64,000 nt of DNA from Verrucomicrobiota bacterium (lineage in GTDB: Bacteria; Verrucomicrobiota; Verrucomicrobiia; Opitutales; Opitutaceae). The stretch lies in contig JAEYUW010000046.1 in NCBI GenBank assembly GCA_023432225.1, forward strand, positions 172,303 through 236,302, in the 5' to 3' direction. Positions 26,219-33,133 of the stretch are shown here, piece by piece (the first letter of the stretch is position 1; each line of letters starts with the position of its first letter). The notes beneath the pieces were generated by a model. It was not told where the DNA came from. It saw only the letters and a list, made by a program, of their open reading frames with translations, and searched no databases. The position numbers and the translations under genes were made by a program.

Positions 26219-27216
26219 GCTACTATCCCGAGTTCAAGGAGCAGTTCGCGAATTTTCTCGCCGCGCTCTCCGGCCAGCGCGTGGCGGTCATCGGCCACCA
26301 ACGTCCCGACGGCGACTGCATTGGCTCGCAGGTCGCGTTGACCCGGGCGCTGCGCGCGCGCGGCATCGACGCGATCGCGATCAACCCCGATCCGGTCCCG
26401 CGCCGCATCAAGTTCCTGCTCGGCGACACGCCGTTCTTCCAGCGCGACCACATCGAGCACGACGGACGCCTCGCAGTGTTCACCGACTGCGCCGATCACA
26501 ACCGCGCCGGCGACCGCACGCGTGCGCTCTACGCGGAGGCGTTCGGCTGCTTCGATCATCACCTTTCGAACGTCGGCTTCGCGCGCCACAACTTCGTCGA
26601 CACGAAGAGCGCCGCCACCGCCGAAGTGCTCGCGGGCCTCTTCCTCGATGCCGGCATTCCGATCGACGCCGTATCCGCGCAAGCGCTCTACACCGGCATC
26701 ATGACCGACACCGGTCAGTTCCGGTTCGCCTCGACGTCGCAGCGCGTCTTCACGCTCGCCGGGGAACTCCTCGCGCGCGGCGCCAATCCCGCGCAGGCCG
26801 GTCAGGAGCTCTACGAGCGCGAATCGCTCGGAAAACTGAAGCTGCTGCAACACTTCATCAGCTCGCTGAAACTCGAGTGCGGCGGTCGCGTCTGCATCGG
26901 CATCCTGCCGCAAGGCATCTTCGAACAGACCGGTGCGACGGTCGAAGATACCGAGGGCTTGGTCGACTACGCACGCGCGCTCGATGGCGTCGCGATCGGC
27001 GCGTTGATCGAGGAGCGCCCCGGCGTGATCAAGGCCAGCCTCCGAGCCCAGGACGCAATCTACCGCATGGATTCCATCGCAGGGAAATTCAACGGCGGCG
27101 GCCATGCGAGCGCGGCCGGCTTGAATTTCCCCGACACGCTTTCCTCGTTCTATCCGAAACTCGTCGCGGCGTTCGCGCAGCGTTTGCAGGAAGTCGACGC
27201 TCTCAAAGCCAAATGA
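26215..27216 (+). CDS. nrnA: DHH-family phosphoesterase (NrnA-like nanoRNase/pAp phosphatase)
   Basis: 333 residues. The DHH domain has GHQRPDGDCIGSQVAL, VFTDCADHNRAG and the DHH motif FDHHLSN. The DHHA1 domain ends with FNGGGHASAAGLNFP (GGGH substrate-binding loop). NrnA-type enzymes degrade 2-5 nt RNAs and hydrolyse 3'-phosphoadenosine 5'-phosphate with Mn2+. Its place between rbfA and truB is the conserved context for this gene. It overlaps rbfA and truB by 4 bp on each side. Confidence 0.92.
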   Translation: MSYYPEFKEQFANFLAALSGQRVAVIGHQRPDGDCIGSQVALTRALRARGIDAIAINPDPVPRRIKFLLGDTPFFQRDHIEHDGRLAVFTDCADHNRAGDRTRALYAEAFGCFDHHLSNVGFARHNFVDTKSAATAEVLAGLFLDAGIPIDAVSAQALYTGIMTDTGQFRFASTSQRVFTLAGELLARGANPAQAGQELYERESLGKLKLLQHFISSLKLECGGRVCIGILPQGIFEQTGATVEDTEGLVDYARALDGVAIGALIEERPGVIKASLRAQDAIYRMDSIAGKFNGGGHASAAGLNFPDTLSSFYPKLVAAFAQRLQEVDALKAK

Positions 27217-27944
27217 GCCTCCGTCCACCCAAAGAAGTCGAGGGCGTGCTGCTCGTCGACAAGCCCACCGGCATGACGTCCCACGACGTCGTCTATCGTC
27301 TCCGCCGGAAATTTCAGATCCAGCGTATCGGCCACGCCGGCACCCTCGATCCGCTCGCGACCGGGCTGCTCGTCATGCTCATCGGCAAGGCGACCAAGAT
27401 TTCCCAATACCTCATCAGCGAGGACAAGGCCTACGAGGGCGAGATCACGCTCGGCGCCAAGACCAACACGCTCGACGCCGAAGGCGAAGTGATGGAAACG
27501 CGCCCGGTCCCACCGCTCACGGAAGATCAAGTGCGCGACGCGATGAAGGGTTTTCTCGGCGACCAATATCAGACGCCCCCGATGTTCTCCGCCGTGAAGA
27601 TCGGCGGCGTGCCGCTCTACAAGAAAGCGCGCGAAGGCGAGGAAGTGGAGCGCGAGCCGCGCTTCATCCGCGTCGCCGCATTCGACCTGCTCGGCTTCGC
27701 ATCACCGAAGATTCAGTTCCGCCTCGCCTGCACGAAGGGCACCTACGTCCGCGTGATCGCGGGCGATCTCGGCGAAAAGATCGGCTGCGGCGCGCACCTT
27801 TCCGGTCTGCGGCGCACGGGCAGTGGCAAGTTCACCATCGCGCAGTGCGCGACGCTCGCGGACATCGAAGCGATGCCGATGCCCGAACTCGAAAAGCGCC
27901 TCATTCCGATCCTCGAGGCGGCGCCGCGTATCGCCTATTCGTGA
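27213..27944 (+). CDS. truB: tRNA pseudouridine-55 synthase
   Basis: 243 residues. The catalytic Asp is in RIGHAGTLDPLATGLLVML, and the N-terminal KPTGMTSHDVV motif and GAKTNTLDAEGEV are TruB hallmarks. TPPMFSAVKIGGVPLYKKAREG and YVRVIAGDLGEKIGCGAHLSGLRRT complete the family core. It forms pseudouridine 55 in the tRNA T loop. The chain is at the short end (no PUA domain). Its stop overlaps the GTG start of ribF (GTGA). Confidence 0.95.
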   Translation: MSLRPPKEVEGVLLVDKPTGMTSHDVVYRLRRKFQIQRIGHAGTLDPLATGLLVMLIGKATKISQYLISEDKAYEGEITLGAKTNTLDAEGEVMETRPVPPLTEDQVRDAMKGFLGDQYQTPPMFSAVKIGGVPLYKKAREGEEVEREPRFIRVAAFDLLGFASPKIQFRLACTKGTYVRVIAGDLGEKIGCGAHLSGLRRTGSGKFTIAQCATLADIEAMPMPELEKRLIPILEAAPRIAYS

Positions 27945-28912
27945 ACGCACCGCGGCAGTTCGACTCGCTCGAGCGGGTGACGCTGCCCGCCGGTCCGGTT
28001 CACGTCGCGATCGGCATGTTCGATGGTGTGCACCTCGGCCACCAATCGGTGATCGAAGCCGCCGTGCACTCCGCGCGGCGCGCGCGTGGTGTCGCCGGTG
28101 TGCTCACATTTTGGCCGCATCCGAGCGCGGTGTTGCGCGCCGATAAGCCGACGCCGCTGATTCTCGCGCGGGAGACCAAGCGCGAGCTGCTCGGACGCCT
28201 TGGCTTGGATTTCATCGTGGAGCATCCGTTCTCGCTCGAGTTCGCCGCGACCACGGCGCGCGATTTCGTGGTTTTGCTCAAGCGCGCCTTTCCGGGCCTC
28301 GAAGCGGTTTATGTCGGCGAGAATTTCCGGTTTGGCCGCGGTCGCGAGGGCGACACGGCGACGCTGATCGCCGCGGCGCGGGAGGCGGGCTTCGCGGTCT
28401 ACAGCGCGCCGCGCCTGAATCACAACGGCGCGCCGATCAGCAGCAGCCGCATTCGCGAACTGATCGCCGCGGGCGAGATCGAGGCCGCGAACGCGCTGCT
28501 CGGTTACTCGTATTTCGCGGAAGGCACGGTGGAGGAGGGCAAGCGCGTCGGCCGCACGCTCGGTTTTCCCACGCTTAACCTCGCCTGGCAACCCGGCCTC
28601 GCGCCGCGCTACGGCGTCTATCTTGTCACGGTGAGCGGTCCGGACGGGCGGATGCAGCCCGGCGTGGCGAACTACGGCCTGCGCCCGACGGTGGAGACCG
28701 GAGCGACGGCGCCGCGCTTGGAAGTCCACGTGCTGACGCCCACGCCGCTCACTTATGGCGACCGCGTGACGGTGCGCTGGCTGCGCTTCTTGCGGCCGGA
28801 GAGGAAGTTTTCCGGGGTCGAAGAGCTGCGGAAGCAGATCGAAAGCGACCGTTTGGCTGCCTTGGAGACACTCCAGAAAATTTCTGCCGAAGAATCGCCA
28901 AACGACGCTTGA
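27941..28912 (+). CDS. ribF: Bifunctional riboflavin kinase/FAD synthetase
   Basis: 323 residues from a GTG start coupled to the truB stop. The N-terminal FAD synthetase has GMFDGVHLGHQSVI (HxGH nucleotidyltransferase motif) and APISSSRIREL. The C-terminal kinase has GKRVGRTLGFPTLNL, YGVYLV and GVANYGLRPTV. It converts riboflavin to FMN and FAD. It is the last gene of the nusA-ribF operon. tRNA-Asp follows after 45 bp. Confidence 0.95.
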   Translation: MNAPRQFDSLERVTLPAGPVHVAIGMFDGVHLGHQSVIEAAVHSARRARGVAGVLTFWPHPSAVLRADKPTPLILARETKRELLGRLGLDFIVEHPFSLEFAATTARDFVVLLKRAFPGLEAVYVGENFRFGRGREGDTATLIAAAREAGFAVYSAPRLNHNGAPISSSRIRELIAAGEIEAANALLGYSYFAEGTVEEGKRVGRTLGFPTLNLAWQPGLAPRYGVYLVTVSGPDGRMQPGVANYGLRPTVETGATAPRLEVHVLTPTPLTYGDRVTVRWLRFLRPERKFSGVEELRKQIESDRLAALETLQKISAEESPNDA

Positions 28913-28957
28913 CTAGGGAGGGGCCAATTCTACTTTTCGGCCTCTTTCGTCCCTCAC

Positions 28958-29034
28958 GGGGTGGTAGCTCAGCTGGTTAGAGCGTCTGCCTGTCACGCAG
29001 AAGGCCGCGGGTTCGAGTCCCGTCCATCCCGCCA
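28958..29034 (+). tRNA. tRNA-Asp (GTC), integration target
   Basis: Acceptor GGGGTGG/CCATCCC, anticodon loop CTGTCAC with GTC, T arm GCGGG/CCCGT and encoded CCA. Its last 27 bases (29008-29034) recur exactly at 30392-30418, so the tRNA 3' end is the attachment core of an integrated islet. Confidence 0.97.
29008..29034 (+). repeat. Left direct repeat (attL-like core) in tRNA-Asp
   Basis: The 27 bases from the T stem to CCA (CGGGTTCGAGTCCCG...) are identical to 30392-30418. This is the normal footprint of tyrosine-recombinase integration at a tRNA 3' end that leaves the tRNA intact. Confidence 0.9.
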
Positions 29035-29039
29035 TTTAT

Positions 29040-29074
29040 CCCTCTGCAACGCAAAGCGTTGCAGAGGGTTTTTT
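29040..29074 (+). terminator. Strong terminator inside the islet, after tRNA-Asp
   Basis: CCCTCTGCAACGC-AAA-GCGTTGCAGAGGG is a perfect 13-bp stem followed by six T, 5 bp past the tRNA CCA. It replaces the original terminator now displaced to 30425. Confidence 0.95.
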
Positions 29075-29101
29075 CTGCCCAAATTGGCAAACGAACCACT
29101 T

Positions 29102-29129
29102 TTCGTGCCAGCAGATTGCCAGCAAAACG
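29102..29129 (+). repeat. Left GCCAGCA(A) tandem motif
   Basis: TTCGTGCCAGCAGATTGCCAGCAAAACG matches 30320-30347 at 24 of 28 positions. Each copy contains GCCAGCA twice at a 10-bp spacing, one helical turn, as expected for recombinase arm-type sites (inference). Confidence 0.75.
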
Positions 29130-29140
29130 TAGTGAGGTGT

Positions 29141-29231
29141 TGGACGGGATTTGAACCCGTCCACCCCACTTGTGAGCAGTTGCGGAAACCGATTTGAAGC
29201 TTCGAAACGGACGGGATCTAAACCCGGCCGC
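29141..29231 (-). repeat. Two degenerate, inverted tRNA 3'-end fragments
   Basis: On the minus strand, GGACGGGTTCAAATCCCGTCC (29142-29162) and a weaker CCGGGTTTAGATCCCGTCC (29209-29227) resemble the T arm plus start of the acceptor of a tRNA, like the att core but inverted. Both are followed on the + strand by TTGTGAG, so the two form a tandem pair about 67 bp apart. Confidence 0.5.
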
Positions 29232-29292
29232 CCGTTGTGAGTGCTTAGGCTAGAATATTGCTGGCCCAGTATGGGCTCCCTAAAAGTCAGGC

Positions 29293-30336
29293 ATGTCCTT
29301 CCAGTGTTTCGTGGCGTCTGCGTTTGGCCATCGCGACGTTGACCAAGTCTATAGCCGAGTTGTGCAACCGCTGCTTCGAGATTTCAGCACATCTGCAAGA
29401 CGCGTTGATCGGGTCGAACATAACGACGACATCGATGACAAAATCTTCGCGCTGCTTGAATCAGCGGATTTCTGCATCGCTGACCTCACGCACGCTCGGC
29501 CCTCAGTTTACTACGAAGCGGGGTTCGCTGCAGGCCGGAGTAAACCGGTCATTTACATCGTCAGGGCCGATCATTTTCGGCGAAGAGCGGACATCGAAGA
29601 TCCGAACGGCAACTTGCGCGTGCACTTCGATCTCCAGATGAAGAATATCTTAGTTTGGAAAAGTGCAGACGATCCAAACTTTCGTCGTCGGCTCAAACGG
29701 CGTTTGAAACTGATTACGGCACGACTGCCGAAGCCCAGCAGCAACTCGGACGCTGGCAAAGCGAGCGACATTGCGACTTTCGGTGGACTCTCGTTGAACG
29801 AGCGTAGAGGGCAATTGGCTAGGATCAGCCATTCCGTGTTCACGAAGCTTGGCTTCAGTTCTGATACCGGCGCCGTGCTGAAGAGAGGTCAAACGGGGAC
29901 AAGTCTTTGGCGAACTCGTGGAAGGCAATCTGTCGAGGTCTCGGTTCACGCGATAGATCGGTTGCCGCGGCAAATGACCAACCAGTTGTTCCCGCCCGGC
30001 CGGTTCTACGATCGCCCGTTGCGCCGTGCTCACGCAGTCATCATTTCGCTGACTCCTGTCCGCGAGTCATCGGTCCATCGTTTACTGCCAAATCACCGGA
30101 TAATCGCTCCGCATACCTATCGATCGCCCGTGAGGCGTGGTTTTTCTGGCGGAGCCTCCGATAGCACGGTTCACATAGTCTCCGATGCTCGTTCGCCCGA
30201 GGAGGCAAGGGTCGCTTTAATTCAGATCGCGAAGCGGGTTCGTGCTGACCTAAAGCGATCGCTGGAAATCCCAGCCGATTTAGACCGTGGTCAAAACGAC
30301 GATTTCAAATCGAAGCGGATTCGTGCCAGCAAATAG
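29293..30336 (+). CDS. Nucleoside 2-deoxyribosyltransferase-like islet protein, unknown C-terminal domain
   Basis: 347 residues. The N-terminal ~100 residues fit the NDT/TIR-like Rossmann fold: FVASAFGHRDVDQVY (first strand and loop), DDIDDKIFALLESADFCIADLT (helix then strand), and SVYYEAGFAAGRSKPVIYIV, where the Glu of YEAGFA is the position of the NDT catalytic nucleophile. Such domains act as N-glycosidases on nucleotides or NAD and occur as effectors in anti-phage systems (for example the retron Ec86 NDT-like effector). Residues 150-347 are basic and not recognised. The stop codon lies inside the right GCCAGCA motif. A defence role is inference. Confidence 0.7.
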   Translation: MSFQCFVASAFGHRDVDQVYSRVVQPLLRDFSTSARRVDRVEHNDDIDDKIFALLESADFCIADLTHARPSVYYEAGFAAGRSKPVIYIVRADHFRRRADIEDPNGNLRVHFDLQMKNILVWKSADDPNFRRRLKRRLKLITARLPKPSSNSDAGKASDIATFGGLSLNERRGQLARISHSVFTKLGFSSDTGAVLKRGQTGTSLWRTRGRQSVEVSVHAIDRLPRQMTNQLFPPGRFYDRPLRRAHAVIISLTPVRESSVHRLLPNHRIIAPHTYRSPVRRGFSGGASDSTVHIVSDARSPEEARVALIQIAKRVRADLKRSLEIPADLDRGQNDDFKSKRIRASK

Positions 30337-30347
30337 CCAGCAAATCG
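30320..30347 (+). repeat. Right GCCAGCA(A) tandem motif
   Basis: TTCGTGCCAGCAAATAGCCAGCAAATCG is the partner of 29102-29129 in the same orientation. It spans the stop codon of the islet gene and ends 45 bp before the right att core. Confidence 0.75.
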
Positions 30348-30391
30348 ACTCTTCGGCATCCTTCTCACTCTGACGGGTGACCTGTTGTCAA

Positions 30392-30418
30392 CGGGTTCGA
30401 GTCCCGTCCATCCCGCCA
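30392..30418 (+). repeat. Right direct repeat (attR-like core), displaced tRNA-Asp 3' end
   Basis: A 27-bp exact copy of the tRNA-Asp 3' end including CCA. No other part of a tRNA precedes it (ACCTGTTGTCAA upstream), so it is a tail fragment, not a second tRNA gene. Confidence 0.9.
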
Positions 30419-30424
30419 CTTAAG

Positions 30425-30447
30425 GCCCCGAGTTCTCGGGGCTTTTT
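30425..30447 (+). terminator. Original tRNA-Asp terminator, now beyond the islet
   Basis: GCCCCGAG-TT-CTCGGGGC (or a 7-bp stem with a TTCT-type loop) is followed by five T, 6 bp after the displaced tRNA tail. This is the position a terminator would hold behind the uninterrupted tRNA. Confidence 0.85.
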
Positions 30448-30593
30448 GCTGTCCGAATGAGAGTTTCGGCAACTCGGCCATTTTGCGGACCGCAAAATCG
30501 CGCAAGCGGAGCACAAGGGCAGCCATTCCGGGCGACCGAACGAATTGGTAGAATGGGCGCGTTCGGTCCAATCTCGGGCCGCACGCTTGCTGT

Positions 30594-31568
30594 ATGGACT
30601 ATCTTCCTCTCGGTAGAACCGGCCTCTCCGTCTCTCGCCTGAGTTTCGGCGCATCGTCGCTCGGCGCGGTGTTTCACGACGTTAATCTCGACGAATGCAT
30701 CGAGACCGTGCACGTCGCGCTCGATGGCGGCATCAACTTCATCGATGTCTCGCCCGCTTACGGCGAAACGCTCGCCGAGAAGAACCTCGGCGTCGCTCTC
30801 CGCGGTGTCGATCGTTGTCGCTACCTGCTCGCGACCAAGATCGGCAGCTACAGCGAGGCGAAGAACGATTACGACTACTCGGCCGACCGCACCAAGCGCA
30901 GCATCGAGGCCAGCCTGCAGCGCCTCGGCACCGATTATCTCGACCTGATCCAATGTCACGACATCGAGTTTGCCGACCACGACGTGATCCTGCGCGAAAC
31001 GTTGCCGACACTCCTTGAGCTGAAGCGCACCGGCGTCGTCCGGCATATCGGCATCACCGGCTTGCCGCTCAAAATTTTTCCGGCACTGCTCGACCGTGCG
31101 CCGGCCGGCACGATCGAGACGATCCTCTCTTTCTGCCACTACGCGCTAAATGACACCTCGCTCGAGTCGCTGCTGCCTTATTTCGCTACAAAAGGTGTCG
31201 GCGTCATCAACGCCTCGCCGACCGGCATGGGCCTGCTCACCGAACGCGGCGCGCCGGCGTGGCACCCGGCGAGTCCGGCGATCATCGCCGGTTGTCGTCG
31301 CGCGGCCGACTATTGCCGTGCGCACGGCATCGACCTGACGCACCTCGCGGTTCATTTCTCGTGCAGCCACCCGCAGATCGCGACGACCCTCATCAGCACG
31401 GCCAAGCCCGCGAACATGCGCCGCAATCTCGAGTATCTCCGCACGCCCGTCGATCCGACCCACCTCGCGGCGGTGCGTGCGATTCTCGCGCCGATTCACA
31501 ATGCCAACTTCACTCGCGGTCGACCCGAGCATCGCGATCCGCTCGTTCAGCCCGCCATTTCAATCTGA
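30594..31568 (+). CDS. Aldo/keto reductase, L-galactose/L-fucose dehydrogenase-like
   Basis: 324 residues. LPLGRTGLSVSRLSFGASSLG at the start, INFIDVSPAYGETLAEKNLG (Asp, Tyr), LATKIGSY (Lys) and DLIQCHDIEF (His) give a complete AKR active site. The sequence style (GASSLGAVF, RHIGITGLPL) matches the L-galactose dehydrogenase/bacterial L-fucose dehydrogenase group, which oxidises a sugar at C1 with NAD(P). It lies next to a Zn-dehydrogenase, regulator and sugar transporter genes, supporting deoxysugar or galactose-type catabolism. Substrate is inferred from family resemblance only. Confidence 0.87.
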   Translation: MDYLPLGRTGLSVSRLSFGASSLGAVFHDVNLDECIETVHVALDGGINFIDVSPAYGETLAEKNLGVALRGVDRCRYLLATKIGSYSEAKNDYDYSADRTKRSIEASLQRLGTDYLDLIQCHDIEFADHDVILRETLPTLLELKRTGVVRHIGITGLPLKIFPALLDRAPAGTIETILSFCHYALNDTSLESLLPYFATKGVGVINASPTGMGLLTERGAPAWHPASPAIIAGCRRAADYCRAHGIDLTHLAVHFSCSHPQIATTLISTAKPANMRRNLEYLRTPVDPTHLAAVRAILAPIHNANFTRGRPEHRDPLVQPAISI

Positions 31569-31633
31569 TCTGGGCCGGAACAATGTATTTGAAGCGAAAT
31601 CGCGAATGAAGGGCGCGGGAACGTTCAGGGAGT

Positions 31634-31720
31634 GTAGGGCTCGACCTTGCGTCGAGCCTAGCCTGCGATCGCGGCGAAGCACTCACTCGTGGCGAGGCCT
31701 CACGCAAGGTGAGGCCCTAC
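31634..31720. repeat. GTAG double-hairpin element (GGCTCGACC type), copy 1
   Basis: GTAGGGCTCGACCTTGCGTCGAGCC forms the left hairpin; AGGCCTCACGCAAGGTGAGGCCCTAC forms the right one. The ends GTAGGG/CCCTAC are complementary. It ends 10 bp before the ATG of the alcohol dehydrogenase gene. Confidence 0.92.
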
Positions 31721-31730
31721 ATTCTCAAAC

Positions 31731-32750
31731 ATGAAAGCTCTCCAAATCACCGCGCCCGGCGACGTGCGCTTGATCGATCTGCCGAAACCCGAGCCGCAAG
31801 CCGGCGAAGTCCGTGTGCGCGTGCGCCGCGGTGGCTACTGTGGCTCCGACCTCAGCACCTTCCGCGGCGTCAACCCGCTGGTGTCTTATCCTCGCGTGCC
31901 CGGCCACGAACTCGCCGGTCTCGTCGACGCGATCGGCGCTGCGACGTCAAACGCGCCTGCGATCGGCACGCCGGTGTTGATCGTGCCTTATACCGCGTGT
32001 GGCAAATGCTCCGCCTGCCGTCAGCAGCGGCCGAATTGCTGCCGCTACAACCAGACGCTCGGGGTGCAGCGCGAGGGTGGCCTCGCCGAGTTTATCTGCG
32101 TGCCGACGGAAAAACTGCTCACCGCGCCGGGGCTGGATTTTGCGGAGCTGGCGATGGTCGAACCGCTCACGATCGGCTTCCATGCGGTGGCGCGCGGTCG
32201 CGTCGTCGCCGGTGATGTTGTCGCCGTGCTCGGTTGCGGTGCGATCGGCCTCGGTGCGATTGCCGGCGCGTCGGTGCGCGGTGCGCGCGTGATCGCGGTC
32301 GATCTTGATGCCGCCAAGCTCGCGCTCGCGCGCGAGGCTGGCGCCACGGAAACGATCAACACGGCGACGGAGAATCTTCACGAACGCATGCAGGCGCTGA
32401 CGGACGGACATGGTCCGGAAGTCGTGATCGAAGCGATCGGCCTGCCGCAGACGTTTCGCGCCGCGGTGGAGGAAGTCGGATTCGCCGGTCGCGTCGTCTA
32501 CATCGGCTACGCCAAGGCGCCCGTGGAATACGAGACGAAGCTCTTCGTGCAAAAGGAACTCGACGTGCTCGGCTCGCGTAACGCGACGCGTGAGGATTTT
32601 GCTGCCGTCGTTGCCCATTTGCAGGCGCAGCGTTTCCCTGTGGCAAAAGCGATCACGCGTGTCGCGACGCTCGCTGACGCGCCTGCCGCCATGCGCGATT
32701 GGGCGGCGAATCCGGCGGCGTTCACGAAGATCCAAGTCGAGTTTCCCTGA
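31731..32750 (+). CDS. Zinc-dependent alcohol/sugar dehydrogenase (MDR family)
   Basis: 339 residues. Catalytic zinc ligands: GGYCGSDL (Cys), PGHELAG (His-Glu), MVEPLTIGFHA (Glu). The structural zinc lobe is CGKCSACRQQRPNCC (four Cys). The NAD-binding Rossmann motif is AVLGCGAIGLGAIAGA. It resembles L-fucono/rhamno or sorbitol-type dehydrogenases found in sugar catabolic clusters. It lies 163 bp after the AKR gene and is bracketed by two near-identical GTAG elements (10 bp upstream, 18 bp downstream). Confidence 0.9.
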   Translation: MKALQITAPGDVRLIDLPKPEPQAGEVRVRVRRGGYCGSDLSTFRGVNPLVSYPRVPGHELAGLVDAIGAATSNAPAIGTPVLIVPYTACGKCSACRQQRPNCCRYNQTLGVQREGGLAEFICVPTEKLLTAPGLDFAELAMVEPLTIGFHAVARGRVVAGDVVAVLGCGAIGLGAIAGASVRGARVIAVDLDAAKLALAREAGATETINTATENLHERMQALTDGHGPEVVIEAIGLPQTFRAAVEEVGFAGRVVYIGYAKAPVEYETKLFVQKELDVLGSRNATREDFAAVVAHLQAQRFPVAKAITRVATLADAPAAMRDWAANPAAFTKIQVEFP

Positions 32751-32768
32751 GAAAGCGCGTCTCGGGGT

Positions 32769-32856
32769 GTAGGGCTCGACCTTGCGTCGAGCCTGACGTG
32801 AGCGCGAGGCACGCGCCGCGCACGCTCACGAGGCCTCACACAAGGTGAGGCCCTAC
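32769..32856. repeat. GTAG double-hairpin element (GGCTCGACC type), copy 2
   Basis: Same orientation and nearly same sequence in both arms as 31634-31720; only the spacer between the hairpins differs. It begins 18 bp after the dehydrogenase stop. Confidence 0.92.
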
Positions 32857-32903
32857 ACTCTGATGGCGAGCCGGTGCGCGCGGGCTTTCGGAAGTTATAT
32901 TTT

Positions 32904-32985
32904 GCCGCGGATTTCACGGATTAGCGGATCGCGCCCGTGGCCGATCCGAGTAATCCGTGCCTTTCATCCGTTTGATCCGTGGTAA
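32904..32985. repeat. ATCCGTG word-repeat palindrome
   Basis: Left arm GCGGATTTCACGGATTAGCG and right arm ATCCGTGCCTTTCATCCG...GATCCGTGG are imperfect inverse copies built from the word CACGGAT/ATCCGTG. It lies between the dehydrogenase and the AraC gene; apart from it and the GTAG element this 383-bp gap has no gene. Confidence 0.75.
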
Positions 32986-33133
32986 CTCAAACGCGCGGGG
33001 GCATCGCCGGCTTCACTCGCGGTTGACGGCGTCCCCTGCGGCCACGTTTTCGCGGCGCGCCAACACAGCTACCCGGAACCTGGCCGGCGAACAACAGGGT
33101 TGAGTTTCGCCGCCGATCGTATGGAGACGCTGC

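Larger units (their letters stand above)
29035..30418. mobile_element. 1.38-kb tRNA-Asp islet without integrase
   Basis: The region between the two 27-bp repeats has clearly lower GC than its neighbours and codon use unlike them. From left to right it holds a strong terminator (29040-29074), a GCCAGCAA tandem motif (29102-29129), two inverted att-like fragments (29141-29231), one gene (29293-30336), and a second GCCAGCAA motif (30320-30347). The displaced tRNA tail (30392-30418) is followed by what looks like the original tRNA terminator. No recombinase gene is present, so it must be mobilised in trans or be a decayed remnant. Confidence 0.8.

Noticed and set aside
28961..29197. 78-codon frame running through tRNA-Asp and the islet start
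   Set aside because: It is a translation of the tRNA and tRNA-like fragments and has no protein features.
30375..30420. Second tRNA-Asp gene
   Set aside because: Only the last 27 bases of the tRNA are present; the upstream sequence cannot form a D arm or anticodon arm.
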